Source of the DNA: CALLVY01 sp937899855
Lineage (GTDB): Bacteria; Bacteroidota; Bacteroidia; Chitinophagales; Saprospiraceae
Assembly (NCBI GenBank): GCA_039820405.1
Contig: JBCBQC010000005.1
Coordinates: forward strand, 62,001-126,000
Reading direction: 5' to 3'
DNA length: 64,000 nucleotides
Part shown: one piece after another, positions 32,616 through 41,624 of the stretch
Layout: every line of letters starts with the position of its first letter
How positions within the stretch are numbered: position 1 is the stretch's first letter
Notes under the pieces: model-generated
Told to the model about the DNA's origin: nothing
Seen by the model: only the letters and a program-made list of their open reading frames with translations
The model's database searches: none
Translations under genes and position numbers: made by a program

Positions 32616-35228
32616 TTATTGAAGGTCGATTTGTAGGGTTACGGTGCCCCGGCGGCCCTGTCCGACAAATACCGAAGCCGATTTGGCATCGAAATCACTA
32701 AAGGCCGGGGAGTTGAAATCGTCGTTGTTGCGGGCGTCGGAAATATAGATCGTATCGAACAAGTTGATGATGCTGGCCCGCAGGGCGAGCTGTACGCCCC
32801 GCACCTTGAAGCGGTAGCCCAGGTGTAAATCAAACAGGGTGTAATCGGGCATCTGCCAGGAATCGCGGCGGACGTCGGGCCCGCGGAGGGATTCGGGGTC
32901 AAAGTTGGCAAAGTTGCGGCCAAAGTAGGTGGCCCGCAGCTTGATGTAGCTGCCCTTGATGGGCGAATAGCGCACGAGCCCCCCAAATTGTAGTTGGGCC
33001 GCATCCCCCACGTGTACCCCGGTAGCATCGAAATCGTAGCTGTAAACCTGATTGGGTAGAACCACCTCGACGGTATCGCCCGAGTTCCAGATCCAGTCAC
33101 CCACCGAGGCCAGTCCTTCGATGGTTAGGTTTTTGAAGGGGCGGTAGGCAAAGTCGATTTCGATCCCCCGGTGCAGGGCATCTACTCCGGGGATATTGAC
33201 GGGGATGCGATCCGAATCGGGATCGTTGGGATCTTCGGCTACGGTGGGCAGCCGGTCGAGGGGCTTATTGCCCCAGATGGTGTAGTAACCGTTGACGTTG
33301 ACCGCGAGGGTGGGGCTTTTGTAATTGTAGCCCAACTCAATCGCCTGGATATTTTCGTTTTCAAAATTGTTGGCAATCCGTCCGTCCGCATCATTGGTCC
33401 AGAAGTTGGTGATGATGACGTTGCTGTAGCGCTGGGCCTTGTCCAACCAACCCGCATTGGCAAATACCCCGTGCCGGCGGTTGATGTTGTACTTCGCTCC
33501 CGCCTTGACCGTGGTGGTGGGTACGTTGACCCAGTCGATTTCCAGTCCGGTAAAATTGTTGACAAAACGGTAATCCGAAGTCGCCCGCGAAAAGTTGACG
33601 AAGGTACTCCAGGGCCCCTGCTTGTACTCCAAAAGCGCAAAGCCGCCCAACCAACGTACAAAGCCGGTGTAGTCGTAATCAAAGCGGTCGCCCACTTGCA
33701 GGCTATCCAGGGTAAAACCCGTTCCCCCCAGCAAGTCGTGTACCTCGCGGTAGTGCTCCCCGCGGTAGTAGCGGCCATCGATTCCCGCCGAAAGGGTCAG
33801 GTCATTGCGGATGTTGTAATTTACCGTCGACAGTACCCCGTACCAAAAGTGGTTGTTGATGCTCGCCCGGAGGATGCCGTTCGACAGTCCCGAGGGGTTA
33901 AAGAAGGTGGGTACGTTGGCGTCGCGAGCGGCCTGGAAGTCCCGCTGATCCTGATCATCGAAGGGAATGCCCGAGCCGTCGGGGGCGGTCCCTCCCCCAT
34001 TGCCAATCGAGAGGTAGGCCACGTTTGACCAAAAGATGCGATCGCTGGGTTGCCAGGAGTGGCGGAGGCTAAACTGCGGCTTGTGGTAAAAATTGCGCCG
34101 CGAATTGAGGATCTCCCCTCCAATACAGTCGCCATTCTCATCCCGCCCGTTGGCACAGCCCCAGTGCTCGTTGTAACGACGACCCTTGTTCTTGACCAGC
34201 AGGGCACCAATGGCCTCCTGGGGGACCCCCACTTCGAGGGCAAAAGCCGTATCCACTTGCCCAATTTCGGCCGTAAAGCTGCGCTGGCCGTGTTCTTGAG
34301 GCGCTCCAAAACCCTGAAAGCTGAGGACGTGATCGCCCAATTCCTTATCGATACGGAGGTAGTAAAAATAACCTTCGGTAAAGTTGCCATCTACCCAGCC
34401 GTCGCCCCGCTTGTAGGAGCCCGCTAGGGAGAAACCCCAGCCGCTCTTCAGCCGCCCCGAAGTCAAGCCCAGGGTGGAGCGGGTAAAGCCATTGTTGCCC
34501 AGTTCCTGCCGAAAACGCAGGCCCCGCTTGGCGTCGATGCCCTTGGTCAGGATGTTGATCGTTCCTCCTACCGAGGGTACCGAGAGCTTGGAAGCCCCCA
34601 ATCCACGTTGGACCTGCATGGTTTGGGTAACCAGGTCTAGCCCAAACCAGTTGGACCAAAAAACGCGGCCGTTTTCCATATCGTTGACCGGAATGCCATC
34701 CAGCATTACGGCGACGTTGCGCTGATCAAAACCCCGGATGCTGATCCGGGCGTCGCCATCGCCGCCACCGCTCTGGGTGGCGTAGGCCCCGGGCGTCGAG
34801 TTGAGTACCATGGGCAAATCCTGGGCGGCCAATTCTTCGTCGAGCTGGGCGGTAGGAATATTGGAGAAAGCCACGGGCGTTTCCCGTTCGATGGCGATAT
34901 CCGAGGTCACCACCACCTCGTCGAGGACGTTGGTTTCGGGGCGTAGGAGGATGTCGCGGTCGAGGTCTCCGTTGAGTTTGATGAGGAATTCTTCGGGGGT
35001 GTAGCCTACGTAGGAAAAGGTGATGACGTGGTCACCCGCGGGCAATTCGAGGCTAAAGTTCCCGTCAAAGTCGGTGGTTACGCCGGTGCCGTCGGCACTT
35101 ACGGTGGCGCCGATGAGGGTTTCGCCGTTGTCCGCATCGGTGATGCTGCCGGAAAAGGTATAGGTCTGCGCCCACAGCCCGGAACTCGCCAGACCGAGGA
35201 AGAGCAACAGGAGAGAAGGTAGTTTCAT
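32616..35228 (-). CDS. TonB-dependent receptor with carboxypeptidase-like N-terminal domain
   Basis: An 870-residue outer-membrane receptor. After a signal peptide (GLWAQ) comes a CarboxypepD_reg-like domain (FSGSITDADNGETLIGATVSADG, about 22-100). A TonB box/plug region follows (LDEVVVTSDIAIERETPVAFS, SIRGFDQRNVAVMLDGIPVND, GLGASKLSVPSVGGTINILTKG), then a long beta barrel ending in FVGQGRRGTVTLQIDLQ. No SusD partner is adjacent. Downstream on the same strand is a secreted phosphodiesterase-like protein, and upstream a secreted lamin-tail protein. The imported substrate is not predictable from sequence. Confidence 0.93.
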   Translation of the reverse strand: MKLPSLLLLFLGLASSGLWAQTYTFSGSITDADNGETLIGATVSADGTGVTTDFDGNFSLELPAGDHVITFSYVGYTPEEFLIKLNGDLDRDILLRPETNVLDEVVVTSDIAIERETPVAFSNIPTAQLDEELAAQDLPMVLNSTPGAYATQSGGGDGDARISIRGFDQRNVAVMLDGIPVNDMENGRVFWSNWFGLDLVTQTMQVQRGLGASKLSVPSVGGTINILTKGIDAKRGLRFRQELGNNGFTRSTLGLTSGRLKSGWGFSLAGSYKRGDGWVDGNFTEGYFYYLRIDKELGDHVLSFQGFGAPQEHGQRSFTAEIGQVDTAFALEVGVPQEAIGALLVKNKGRRYNEHWGCANGRDENGDCIGGEILNSRRNFYHKPQFSLRHSWQPSDRIFWSNVAYLSIGNGGGTAPDGSGIPFDDQDQRDFQAARDANVPTFFNPSGLSNGILRASINNHFWYGVLSTVNYNIRNDLTLSAGIDGRYYRGEHYREVHDLLGGTGFTLDSLQVGDRFDYDYTGFVRWLGGFALLEYKQGPWSTFVNFSRATSDYRFVNNFTGLEIDWVNVPTTTVKAGAKYNINRRHGVFANAGWLDKAQRYSNVIITNFWTNDADGRIANNFENENIQAIELGYNYKSPTLAVNVNGYYTIWGNKPLDRLPTVAEDPNDPDSDRIPVNIPGVDALHRGIEIDFAYRPFKNLTIEGLASVGDWIWNSGDTVEVVLPNQVYSYDFDATGVHVGDAAQLQFGGLVRYSPIKGSYIKLRATYFGRNFANFDPESLRGPDVRRDSWQMPDYTLFDLHLGYRFKVRGVQLALRASIINLFDTIYISDARNNDDFNSPAFSDFDAKSASVFVGQGRRGTVTLQIDLQ

Positions 35229-35274
35229 GAGTCTGTTTTATTTTTAGCCGTTTTAGAGGGCAATTTGCCAGCGC

Positions 35275-35308
35275 AAAAGAGGCTCCCGAATGATCGAGAG
35301 CCTCTTTT
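35275..35308 (-). terminator. terminator of the lamin-tail protein gene
   Basis: 11-bp stem AAAAGAGGCTC/GAGCCTCTTTT around a 12-base loop, 18 bases after the stop at 35326. The T-run on the minus strand supports an intrinsic terminator between this gene and the receptor gene. Confidence 0.8.
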
Positions 35309-35325
35309 AGTAGTAGTTGCGCCGC

Positions 35326-36468
35326 TTATTCCACCACCAATTTCTGAATTGCCAACTGGCGGCCTTCAAAGACGACGTGGATCAGGTAGATGCCACGCTG
35401 CAGCTCGCTGATGTCGAGGTTGACCTGTTCGACATCGCCACCGAAGCGCTCCCCGCCCAACTGCTGGCCGACGACGTTGAAGAGGTCGACCCGCTCGATT
35501 TTGGCCTCGGCCGTGATGGTCAGGTTGCCGGTAGCGTTGGGATTGGGGAAAATCTGGAAGTTTACCTGACTCAGCTCAAAGGTGGAAGCGATGGGCCCGG
35601 TCGAGCAGCTGAAACGGTCAAACTGCTGGCCCGAAGCACAATCGCAGGTATGTACGCCCAGGTAGGAGAAATTGTCTTTGCGGTAGCTGATCCACTCCTC
35701 GCCCATAAAGGAACCACCCGCTTGCGCGATCACTTCCGTAGGGGCATTGCGACCTTCGGTCACCTCTGGACGGCGGACGATGCTGCGATCGCGGGTCACC
35801 CAGAAGCCATTGGCATCTACCCAGGCGGGCTCGCCGATGGTCAGTTCGGGGTCTTCGCCGATGACGCCAATTACGTCGATCAGGTTGTCGCCGGTGGGGC
35901 TGAGGACCGTGCCCTGGATGAGGGCCACGGCATCGTTGCCGTTGAAGTACATGGCATTGCTTTCTTCAAAGGTGGGACAGAGAAAGGCGTCGGCCTTGCA
36001 CTGGAGGTCGTATTCTTCGTTGTACTCGTTGCCAAACAAGGCATTGCCATCTTGGTACTGGGGGCCAAAGAGGAAATTGCCCAAGGAATCGGTCAGGGGC
36101 TCCATGGTGATGAAGTCGCGGAGGGTGTCGATGAGGTTAAAACCATTCCAAGCGGGCTTGTCAAACTGGGAATCCCACAGGGAGGTATCGCGCTGATCGA
36201 TGACGATGACGTAAACGTCGTAGGGTTGGATGTCGTCATCGGGTAGCTGGACGTAACGCTCGGGTTCGGGATTGGTTTGGCCGTTGCGAAAACGCACCAG
36301 CGAGTACTGCGACAGGTCGATGACCTGGTCGGTAGGATTGTAGATTTCGATGGCCTTATTGTTGGCGTAGCCTTCGACGTATTCAGAGATGAAAAGTTCG
36401 GTGCACTGCGCCGAAAGGCTGACGTTCAACAGCAGGGCAACAACGGAAAGGAGTAAAGTTTTTTTCAT
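35326..36468 (-). CDS. secreted lamin tail domain protein with T9SS signal
   Basis: A 380-residue protein with a signal peptide (LNVSLSAQ) and an N-terminal lamin tail domain (LFISEYVEGYANNKAIEIYNPTDQVIDLSQYSLV, about 24-190). It ends in a type A sorting domain (FQIFPNPNATGNLTITAEAKIERVDLFNVVGQQL, RGIYLIHVVFEGRQLAIQKLVV). Lamin tail domains occur on many secreted nucleases and adhesins of Bacteroidota as binding modules; here no catalytic domain is attached. It has its own promoter (36543-36571) and terminator, so it is separate from the receptor operon, although its location suggests a related function. Confidence 0.87.
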   Translation of the reverse strand: MKKTLLLSVVALLLNVSLSAQCTELFISEYVEGYANNKAIEIYNPTDQVIDLSQYSLVRFRNGQTNPEPERYVQLPDDDIQPYDVYVIVIDQRDTSLWDSQFDKPAWNGFNLIDTLRDFITMEPLTDSLGNFLFGPQYQDGNALFGNEYNEEYDLQCKADAFLCPTFEESNAMYFNGNDAVALIQGTVLSPTGDNLIDVIGVIGEDPELTIGEPAWVDANGFWVTRDRSIVRRPEVTEGRNAPTEVIAQAGGSFMGEEWISYRKDNFSYLGVHTCDCASGQQFDRFSCSTGPIASTFELSQVNFQIFPNPNATGNLTITAEAKIERVDLFNVVGQQLGGERFGGDVEQVNLDISELQRGIYLIHVVFEGRQLAIQKLVVE

Positions 36469-36542
36469 GTCAAAGAATGGATTTAGTGGATTAAAAACCA
36501 GAAGGTGTCAACGGGGTTATCATCACGGGTGGAAAATCTCCA

Positions 36543-36571
36543 CAAAAATAGCACAAAAGCTTTATTTCCAA
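36543..36571 (-). promoter_or_regulatory. promoter of the lamin-tail protein gene
   Basis: On the minus strand TTG (36571-36569), 18 bases, then TATTTTTG (36550-36543): a good Bacteroidota promoter, placed about 75 bases before the ATG at 36468. Confidence 0.6.
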
Positions 36572-36716
36572 GGCTTTCCAGCGTTAATTTTATCTAAACT
36601 GTCCGGGGGAAGAAACACCAAAAGAGGAAATGTGGCGATCGTTCTACTAAGCCGAATTTTATGGGGTTTAGGGCATTTTTACTACCTTCTCCACTGGCAA
36701 CAAAGTTGTTCAAGCT

Positions 36717-37019
36717 ATGCCTCTACTCATTCGGAGCTCCATCCTGGCCCTTTTCTTCTCGCTCGGCTTAGCCACCTGCCTGCCCCTGATGCAGCATCGT
36801 ACCCACCTATTGGTCCTCACCTTTTCGGAAGAAGTTAAACCCGAAGAGTGGGCCCAGCAATTTACCACTTACGAGTTACAATACCAGCTCCGCACCAACT
36901 GTACGATGAACAGCCACCTTTTCACCTTCAATCCCCGCCGGATCGACCCCGAAGTCTTTCGCCAGCAACTTTTGGAGCGGCCCGAAGTCGTCCTACTGGA
37001 TTTTATGGGGCCAAAATGA
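36717..37019 (+). CDS. hypothetical exported protein
   Basis: A 100-residue protein starting MPLLIRSSILALFFSLGLATC, a likely signal peptide or membrane anchor. It is followed by a short alpha/beta-like region (HRTHLLVLTFSEEVKPEEWAQQF) with no recognised domain. Composition agrees with local genes. The downstream gene begins 53 bases later on the same strand. No function can be assigned. Confidence 0.5.
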   Translation: MPLLIRSSILALFFSLGLATCLPLMQHRTHLLVLTFSEEVKPEEWAQQFTTYELQYQLRTNCTMNSHLFTFNPRRIDPEVFRQQLLERPEVVLLDFMGPK

Positions 37020-37072
37020 CAATAAAGCCTATCTTAGCCGCCAATATTCTATCACCCGTCAAAACACAATGT

Positions 37073-37792
37073 ATGAATCTTTCGAAAACTGTATTGCTCT
37101 GTCTACTAGTCGTCGCCACAGCCCAGTGGGGTATGGCGCAGCGCTTTTTACCCGGATCGCAGTCTTTTTCGGCGAAGAAAACCTCTTACGTCACCATGGA
37201 AGATGGCTCCGAAATCAAAGGCAGCCTGCGGAACTTCAAACGCAAAAAGGGACTCATCAAAGAAATTAAGGTCAGAACGACCGACGGCGAGGTCATGAAG
37301 ATCAGCCCTGCCAAAGTCAAAAACATGTACCTGCCCCAGAGTGGTTTGGAAAAGCTGGCCCAGGCCCTGGACCTGGCCACCGATGCCCAAAAATGGGACA
37401 ATCCCACCGTCGACCAAAGCATCGTCGGGGAGGGCTACGCTTATTTCGAGAAATCGGAAGTGATGATCAAAAAGAAAAAGCGGACCATGCTCATGATGCT
37501 CCTCAACCCGGGCTACAGCAGCAAGGTCAAGGTCTACTTCGACCCCTTCGCCAAGGAATCCGCCAGCGCCGGAGTCGGTGGCATCACCCTGGCCGGTGGG
37601 GACCTCAAGTCCTACTACATCAAAAAAGGCGATGAAGTGGCCTACCGCATCAAGCGCAAGGACTACAAGGGCGAATTCCCCATCATCTTTAAGGATTGCC
37701 CCTCCCTCATCACCATGCACAAAGACAAGCTGAAGTGGAACGAAATGGCGCTCCACATCTACACCTACACCACCGAGTGTACGGGCCAGTAG
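37073..37792 (+). CDS. secreted protein of unknown function
   Basis: A 239-residue protein starting MNLSKTVLLCLLVVATAQWGMAQ, a clear signal peptide. The mature part is lysine-rich and begins with a small beta module (SYVTMEDGSEIKGSLRNFKRKKGLIKEI), then alternating strands up to HIYTYTTECTGQ. There is no T9SS sorting domain, so it probably stays in the periplasm or is a soluble exported protein. I do not recognise a family. An upstream in-frame start inside the previous gene would abolish the signal peptide. A hairpin (37810-37842) follows. Confidence 0.75.
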   Translation: MNLSKTVLLCLLVVATAQWGMAQRFLPGSQSFSAKKTSYVTMEDGSEIKGSLRNFKRKKGLIKEIKVRTTDGEVMKISPAKVKNMYLPQSGLEKLAQALDLATDAQKWDNPTVDQSIVGEGYAYFEKSEVMIKKKKRTMLMMLLNPGYSSKVKVYFDPFAKESASAGVGGITLAGGDLKSYYIKKGDEVAYRIKRKDYKGEFPIIFKDCPSLITMHKDKLKWNEMALHIYTYTTECTGQ

Positions 37793-37809
37793 GCCCCCTT
37801 TTTCACCCG

Positions 37810-37842
37810 CCGGGGAAGCTTGCCCAACGGGAGCTTCCCCGG
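37810..37842 (+). terminator. hairpin between secreted protein and helicase genes
   Basis: Perfect 11-bp GC-rich stem CCGGGGAAGCT/AGCTTCCCCGG with an 11-base loop. It lacks a T-run, so it may be a weak terminator or an mRNA end stabiliser. Confidence 0.5.
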
Positions 37843-37859
37843 TCCATCTCTCCCCTACC

Positions 37860-39152
37860 ATGATCGACAAGGCGCCGCTCGAACTCAGCGAGGATTTTAA
37901 ATACGCCCTCGACCTAATGGACAAAAGTCCGCACCACCTCTTCATCACCGGCCGGGCGGGTACCGGTAAGTCGACCTTGCTCCAACTGTTCCGCAACACC
38001 ACCCGCAAGAAAATCGTCGTGCTGGCCCCCACCGGCATCGCCGCACTCAACGTCCAGGGGCAAACCATCCACTCCTTCTTCGGCTTCCCCCCCCGCCTGC
38101 TCAATCGCCAGGAGATTCGCCGCCGCCGCAACCGCAAACTCTACCAACGCATCGAGACCCTCGTCATCGACGAAATCTCGATGGTCCGCGCCGATATGCT
38201 CGATAATATCGACTACTTCCTCCGGCTCAACCGCGACAACAACCAGCCCTTCGGTGGCGTCCAGGTCCTTTTCTTTGGCGACCTGTTCCAACTGCCCCCC
38301 GTCGTGTCCAAACCCGTGGAACAACAGTTGTTTCAAACCACTTACGATAGCCCCTACTTCTTCTCCGCTCACGTCTTTCGCGACAACTTCGTGATGGAAA
38401 CCGTCGAGCTGCAAAAGACCTACCGCCAGACGGCCCGCCACTTTATCCGCCTGCTGGATGCCGTCCGCATCAACCAGGCCGACGAGGATGACTTGGTCGA
38501 CCTCAACGAGCGCCACCAGCCCGATTTTGAGCTGGAAGATTACTACATCACCCTCTCCGCCCGCAACGCCACGGTCAACAGCATCAACTCGCGCAAGCTG
38601 GCCCAGCTCCCCGGTCCCGAAATCACCTTTACCGCCACCATCGGCGGCAGCTTTCAACCCCACCTCTACCCCACCAAGGAAATACTGGGACTCCGCCTGG
38701 GCTCGCAAGTCATGTTCATCAAAAACGACCCGGAACGCAAGTTCGTCAATGGTACCATCGGCAAGGTCACCAAACTCCACCCCGACGGGATCGAGGTAAG
38801 GGTACGCGAAGGCGGACAGGAAAGGGTCATCGAGGTGGCAAAATTGGAATGGGAAGTGCTCAAGTACAAGGCCGAACCCAACGACAAGGGTGAAATCGAA
38901 ACCGAAATCCTCGGGACCTTCAAACAGTATCCCCTCCGGCTGGCCTGGGCCATTACCATCCACAAGAGCCAGGGTAAGACCTTCGACCGCGTCATCATCG
39001 ACCTGGGAAGCGGGGCCTTTGCCCACGGGCAGACCTACGTAGCACTCAGCCGCTGCCGGACGCTCGAAGGCATTGTGCTCAAGCAAAAACTCCGTCCGCG
39101 CGATATTCAGGTTGACGAACGCATCGTCGAATTTTACGAAAGTAGCCGTTAA
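37860..39152 (+). CDS. PIF1/RecD-like superfamily 1 helicase
   Basis: A 430-residue protein with Walker A GRAGTGKST (31-39), APTGIAALNVQGQTIHSFF (motif Ia), Walker B VIDEISMV, motif III FFGDLFQLPPV, LQKTYRQ (motif IV), and C-terminal WAITIHKSQGKTFDRVIIDLG and TYVALSRCRTLEG (motifs V and VI). These are the signatures of PIF1/RecD2-type 5'-3' DNA helicases, in a compact form without extra domains. It probably acts in replication or repair of difficult DNA structures. No partner genes (recB, recC) are present. Confidence 0.92.
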   Translation: MIDKAPLELSEDFKYALDLMDKSPHHLFITGRAGTGKSTLLQLFRNTTRKKIVVLAPTGIAALNVQGQTIHSFFGFPPRLLNRQEIRRRRNRKLYQRIETLVIDEISMVRADMLDNIDYFLRLNRDNNQPFGGVQVLFFGDLFQLPPVVSKPVEQQLFQTTYDSPYFFSAHVFRDNFVMETVELQKTYRQTARHFIRLLDAVRINQADEDDLVDLNERHQPDFELEDYYITLSARNATVNSINSRKLAQLPGPEITFTATIGGSFQPHLYPTKEILGLRLGSQVMFIKNDPERKFVNGTIGKVTKLHPDGIEVRVREGGQERVIEVAKLEWEVLKYKAEPNDKGEIETEILGTFKQYPLRLAWAITIHKSQGKTFDRVIIDLGSGAFAHGQTYVALSRCRTLEGIVLKQKLRPRDIQVDERIVEFYESSR

Positions 39153-39302
39153 AAGTCGACCAGCTCCCACAAATTTTCACCGCCATCGTTCTAAAGTTTG
39201 GAAAAAAATGCGCAATTTAATGGAGGTTGTGGCTCACAGATGTCCAACCGCTCACAATCCGCCGCAACGCGCAGCATTATTTCCTAATCATTCCGTTGTA
39301 CC

Positions 39303-39434
39303 ATGGCTAAATCAAAGAAACAAAGACGCATCGAAGCAAAGGATCGCAAGGACGCCCGAAAGGTCCTGATGGTGGTCAGCATCTCTACCCTACTTTTATT
39401 GACCATGGCTTTTGTTTATTTCAGCAATAGCTAG
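39303..39434 (+). CDS. small single-pass membrane protein
   Basis: A 43-residue protein: a strongly basic N-terminus MAKSKKQRRIEAKDRKDARK (1-20), then one hydrophobic helix (about 21-41) ending SNS. By charge it would sit with its N-terminus in the cytoplasm. It has no recognised family. It ends 14 bases before the stop of the convergent TPR gene. The charge layout and codon pattern support it as real. Confidence 0.55.
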   Translation: MAKSKKQRRIEAKDRKDARKVLMVVSISTLLLLTMAFVYFSNS

Positions 39435-39448
39435 ATCCCCACAAGTTC

Positions 39449-40177
39449 CTATTCCAACCAGGTTTGGAGCAGTTGATCGGCCTCCGTACTCTTCCAACCC
39501 CGCTGTTGGGAAAGGGCCTCCAGTTGCTGTCGGGCGGGGGCTTCTTGCCCCACCCGGAGCTGAGCCAGGGCGAGGTACCAGCGTGCCTCGCGCTGGTACA
39601 ACCGGCTTTCCAAAGCCAGTATTTCCTCGTACAAGGCAATGGCTGCGGCGTAGTTTTTTTGGTAGAGATGGGCTTGGGCGAGGTAAAAGCGGTCTTCGGT
39701 AGTGGCGTCCCCCGCGTCGTACAATTTTTGCCAGGGGACGATGGCCGCGGCGTAATCGGCATTTTGGTAGTCCTCGGCGGCGCGCTGGCGAAGGTCCGCA
39801 TCGTTCGCTTGTACGGCGCGGCTGTTTTGGTAGGGATGGGGCTGGGCGAGTTGTTCCGCCACGAATTGGGGGCGGGAAATGGTATCCGGGTCGCGCGTCA
39901 GCCAGTAGACCAGGGCGGCCAACAACAAGAGTCCTGCGGCGATGGCAGGCCACAGCCAGCGGGAGGATTGGGACGGCTTGGCGGGGGTGCTGTCGGTGGG
40001 GGGGAGGCTGGCGCGAAAAGCTTGCCAGTCGGGCTGGTCTTCGAGCAGTTCGCCCCACTTTTTCTTGCGGTCGGCATCGGCGAAGTAGGCGCGCGCCAAT
40101 TCGCGAGTTTGCTCATCCAATTCGGCCTCGGATAAGTCTCCCCGTAAGTATTGCTGAAGGCGATCAACAGATTTCAT
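39449..40177 (-). CDS. single-pass membrane TPR protein, candidate anti-sigma partner
   Basis: 242 residues. A soluble N-terminus of about 70 residues (MKSVDRLQQYLRGDLSEAEL) is followed by one transmembrane helix (about 73-93). A periplasmic part follows with two or three TPR-like helix pairs (AEDYQNADYAAAIVPWQKLYDAGD, YLAQAHLYQKNYAAAIALYEEILAL). It sits 51 bases downstream of a sigma factor gene on the same strand, the usual place for an anti-sigma factor, and its topology fits one. There is no recognisable zinc anti-sigma motif, so the role rests on position and topology. Confidence 0.75.
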   Translation of the reverse strand: MKSVDRLQQYLRGDLSEAELDEQTRELARAYFADADRKKKWGELLEDQPDWQAFRASLPPTDSTPAKPSQSSRWLWPAIAAGLLLLAALVYWLTRDPDTISRPQFVAEQLAQPHPYQNSRAVQANDADLRQRAAEDYQNADYAAAIVPWQKLYDAGDATTEDRFYLAQAHLYQKNYAAAIALYEEILALESRLYQREARWYLALAQLRVGQEAPARQQLEALSQQRGWKSTEADQLLQTWLE

Positions 40178-40228
40178 AAACAGACGATTTTGGGCCCCGG
40201 GGGGCGAGTTGGTTTTCGTAGCCTGGGG

Positions 40229-41152
40229 TCAGCGGTGCTGCGAGAAGCGATCGGCCAGGGCGCTACCCAGGTATTTCCGCAGCTGCTCGCGACAGCGGGT
40301 GGCCCGTTTGCGAATGGCGGCGTGGCTTTTTTGCAGCTGTACGGCGATGGCTTTAAAAGATTGCTCCTCGTAATAATACTGGCGCAAAATCGTCCGACAA
40401 TCGTCACAGAGCTTTTGAAAGGCCTCGGCGATGGTGGCCCGCAATTCCTCGGCGGCAATTTCACTTTCGATGCGCTCCTCAGCGGCAAAATCCAGTCCGT
40501 CCAGCGTCACTTCGACGATCTGCTGACGACGACGCGAACGCAGTTTATTGAGCTTGCCAACGGCGCGTTTGGTAAAGTAAAAGTCCAAGTTGCCGTAGTA
40601 GATGCGTTCCTCCAGCAGGTCCCGACGGATCTCCAACAGGGCATCCATGGTGCACTGGTAAGCCTCTTCGTACTGGCCACCACAGCGGTGGATCAAAAAC
40701 TGGACGCAGCGCTTGAACTGACCGAGGTAAACGCGTTCGATCAGTTCTTCATCGCCCGTTTGGAGGCGGCGCAGGAGGTTTTTGAATTCGCCCCGGCGTA
40801 GCCCCAGGTTCTTGCGCAGGTTTTCGGGCGTCGGTAGGGTCCACTGGCATTCCAGACGCGCCAATTCCAGGATTTGGGCACCGACGTCGCGGCGGCCGCT
40901 TTGTCCCGCCTTGTGCTGCCGCAGTAAGACCTTGCGCAATTTGGCGAAGCTGTCGCCGACCATGTCTTCGGCATCCGCGCGGAGCTGGGGGAATTCGCGG
41001 CGGATCCAATCGGTCAGCTCCGGGTAGAGCGGGTCGCGGATCAAGCGATCGAAATGCGTCCCGTCCTGCTGGGCCAGGGCGGCTTGGATGCGCTCCAGAT
41101 CTGCTCCCCCGATTTGAAAATTATCGATGGTGTGCTGGTTTAGCATTAACAT
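40229..41152 (-). CDS. sigma-70 family RNA polymerase sigma factor (large ECF-like)
   Basis: A 307-residue protein. The C-terminal half carries ECF-like regions. Region 2 lies around 150-210 (FKRCVQFLIHRCGGQYEEAYQCTMDALLEIRRDLLEE, KRAVGKLNKLRSRRRQQ). Region 4 follows as a helix-turn-helix (CDDCRTILRQYYYEEQSFKAIAVQLQKSHAAIRKRATRCREQLRKYL). The N-terminal half (1-140) is an extra helical region that partly mimics another sigma-2-like repeat (ADAEDMVGDSFAKLRKVL). It is divergent from the subtilase/CHAT genes and is followed by the membrane TPR gene. It probably controls this locus in response to an envelope signal. Confidence 0.82.
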   Translation of the reverse strand: MLMLNQHTIDNFQIGGADLERIQAALAQQDGTHFDRLIRDPLYPELTDWIRREFPQLRADAEDMVGDSFAKLRKVLLRQHKAGQSGRRDVGAQILELARLECQWTLPTPENLRKNLGLRRGEFKNLLRRLQTGDEELIERVYLGQFKRCVQFLIHRCGGQYEEAYQCTMDALLEIRRDLLEERIYYGNLDFYFTKRAVGKLNKLRSRRRQQIVEVTLDGLDFAAEERIESEIAAEELRATIAEAFQKLCDDCRTILRQYYYEEQSFKAIAVQLQKSHAAIRKRATRCREQLRKYLGSALADRFSQHR

Positions 41153-41283
41153 AGTTGTCCTGAGTAAAAATAATCAATTCCTGGTAAAATGATAGCAACC
41201 ATTCCCACGACTGATGGGCTCTATGTTATAATGGACAAAAGTTCTCCAGCTGTGACGTCCGCGGGGCGGCGAAAGTAAAAAAA

Positions 41284-41311
41284 GTTGCTCTCACCCGGAG
41301 GCAAGAGCAAC
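41284..41311 (-). terminator. minus-strand intrinsic terminator upstream of the sigma factor gene
   Basis: Stem GTTGCTCT/AGAGCAAC followed on the minus strand by seven T. It lies about 130 bases before the sigma factor start codon, so it would stop a transcript coming from the MITE side or attenuate a long leader. Confidence 0.6.
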
Positions 41312-41397
41312 AAATAGAGGACAACTAATAGTTTTTGTGTAACTGGGACCGAGCCCCCGTTCGCTCGGTAAGCCGTTCCATAGGTATATATTTTTTA

Positions 41398-41557
41398 GAA
41401 GCCATCTCAAAATGTTTTCGTCGGCGAGGGAGTGGTCATTTGTGTTCCTACGAGGCGCCGAAACGGAGCGTAGCCGTAGCTACTTGACGCTTTTGGCAAC
41501 GAAGTAGGGGCGAAAAGGACCCTGACGTAGCCCGAAGGATATTTTTGAGATGGCTTC
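41398..41557. mobile_element. MITE-like element copy 2 (TA target duplication)
   Basis: A 160-bp element with terminal inverted repeats GAAGCCATCTCAAAA (left) and TTTTTGAGATGGCTTC (right), flanked by TA (41396-41397 and 41558-41559). The first 75 bases match copy 1 (28865-29059) closely, and internal pieces TTTTGGCAACGA and GTAGCCC are also shared. The middle is shorter than in copy 1. No transposase is encoded, so it would be mobilised in trans. Confidence 0.82.
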
Positions 41558-41602
41558 TAGCCATCTAAGCGTCTCATCCGGAAATACCAGGGCATAGAAA
41601 AA

Positions 41603-41624
41603 GGGTGATACTCCAGCATCACCC
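41603..41624 (-). terminator. minus-strand terminator-like hairpin
   Basis: Stem GGGTGAT/ATCACCC with an 8-base loop, followed on the minus strand by five T. No minus-strand gene precedes it, so its partner transcript is unknown. Confidence 0.45.

Noticed and set aside
33171..34028. 285-codon plus-strand frame inside the TonB-dependent receptor
   Set aside because: Antisense shadow of the receptor barrel; no domain or signal.
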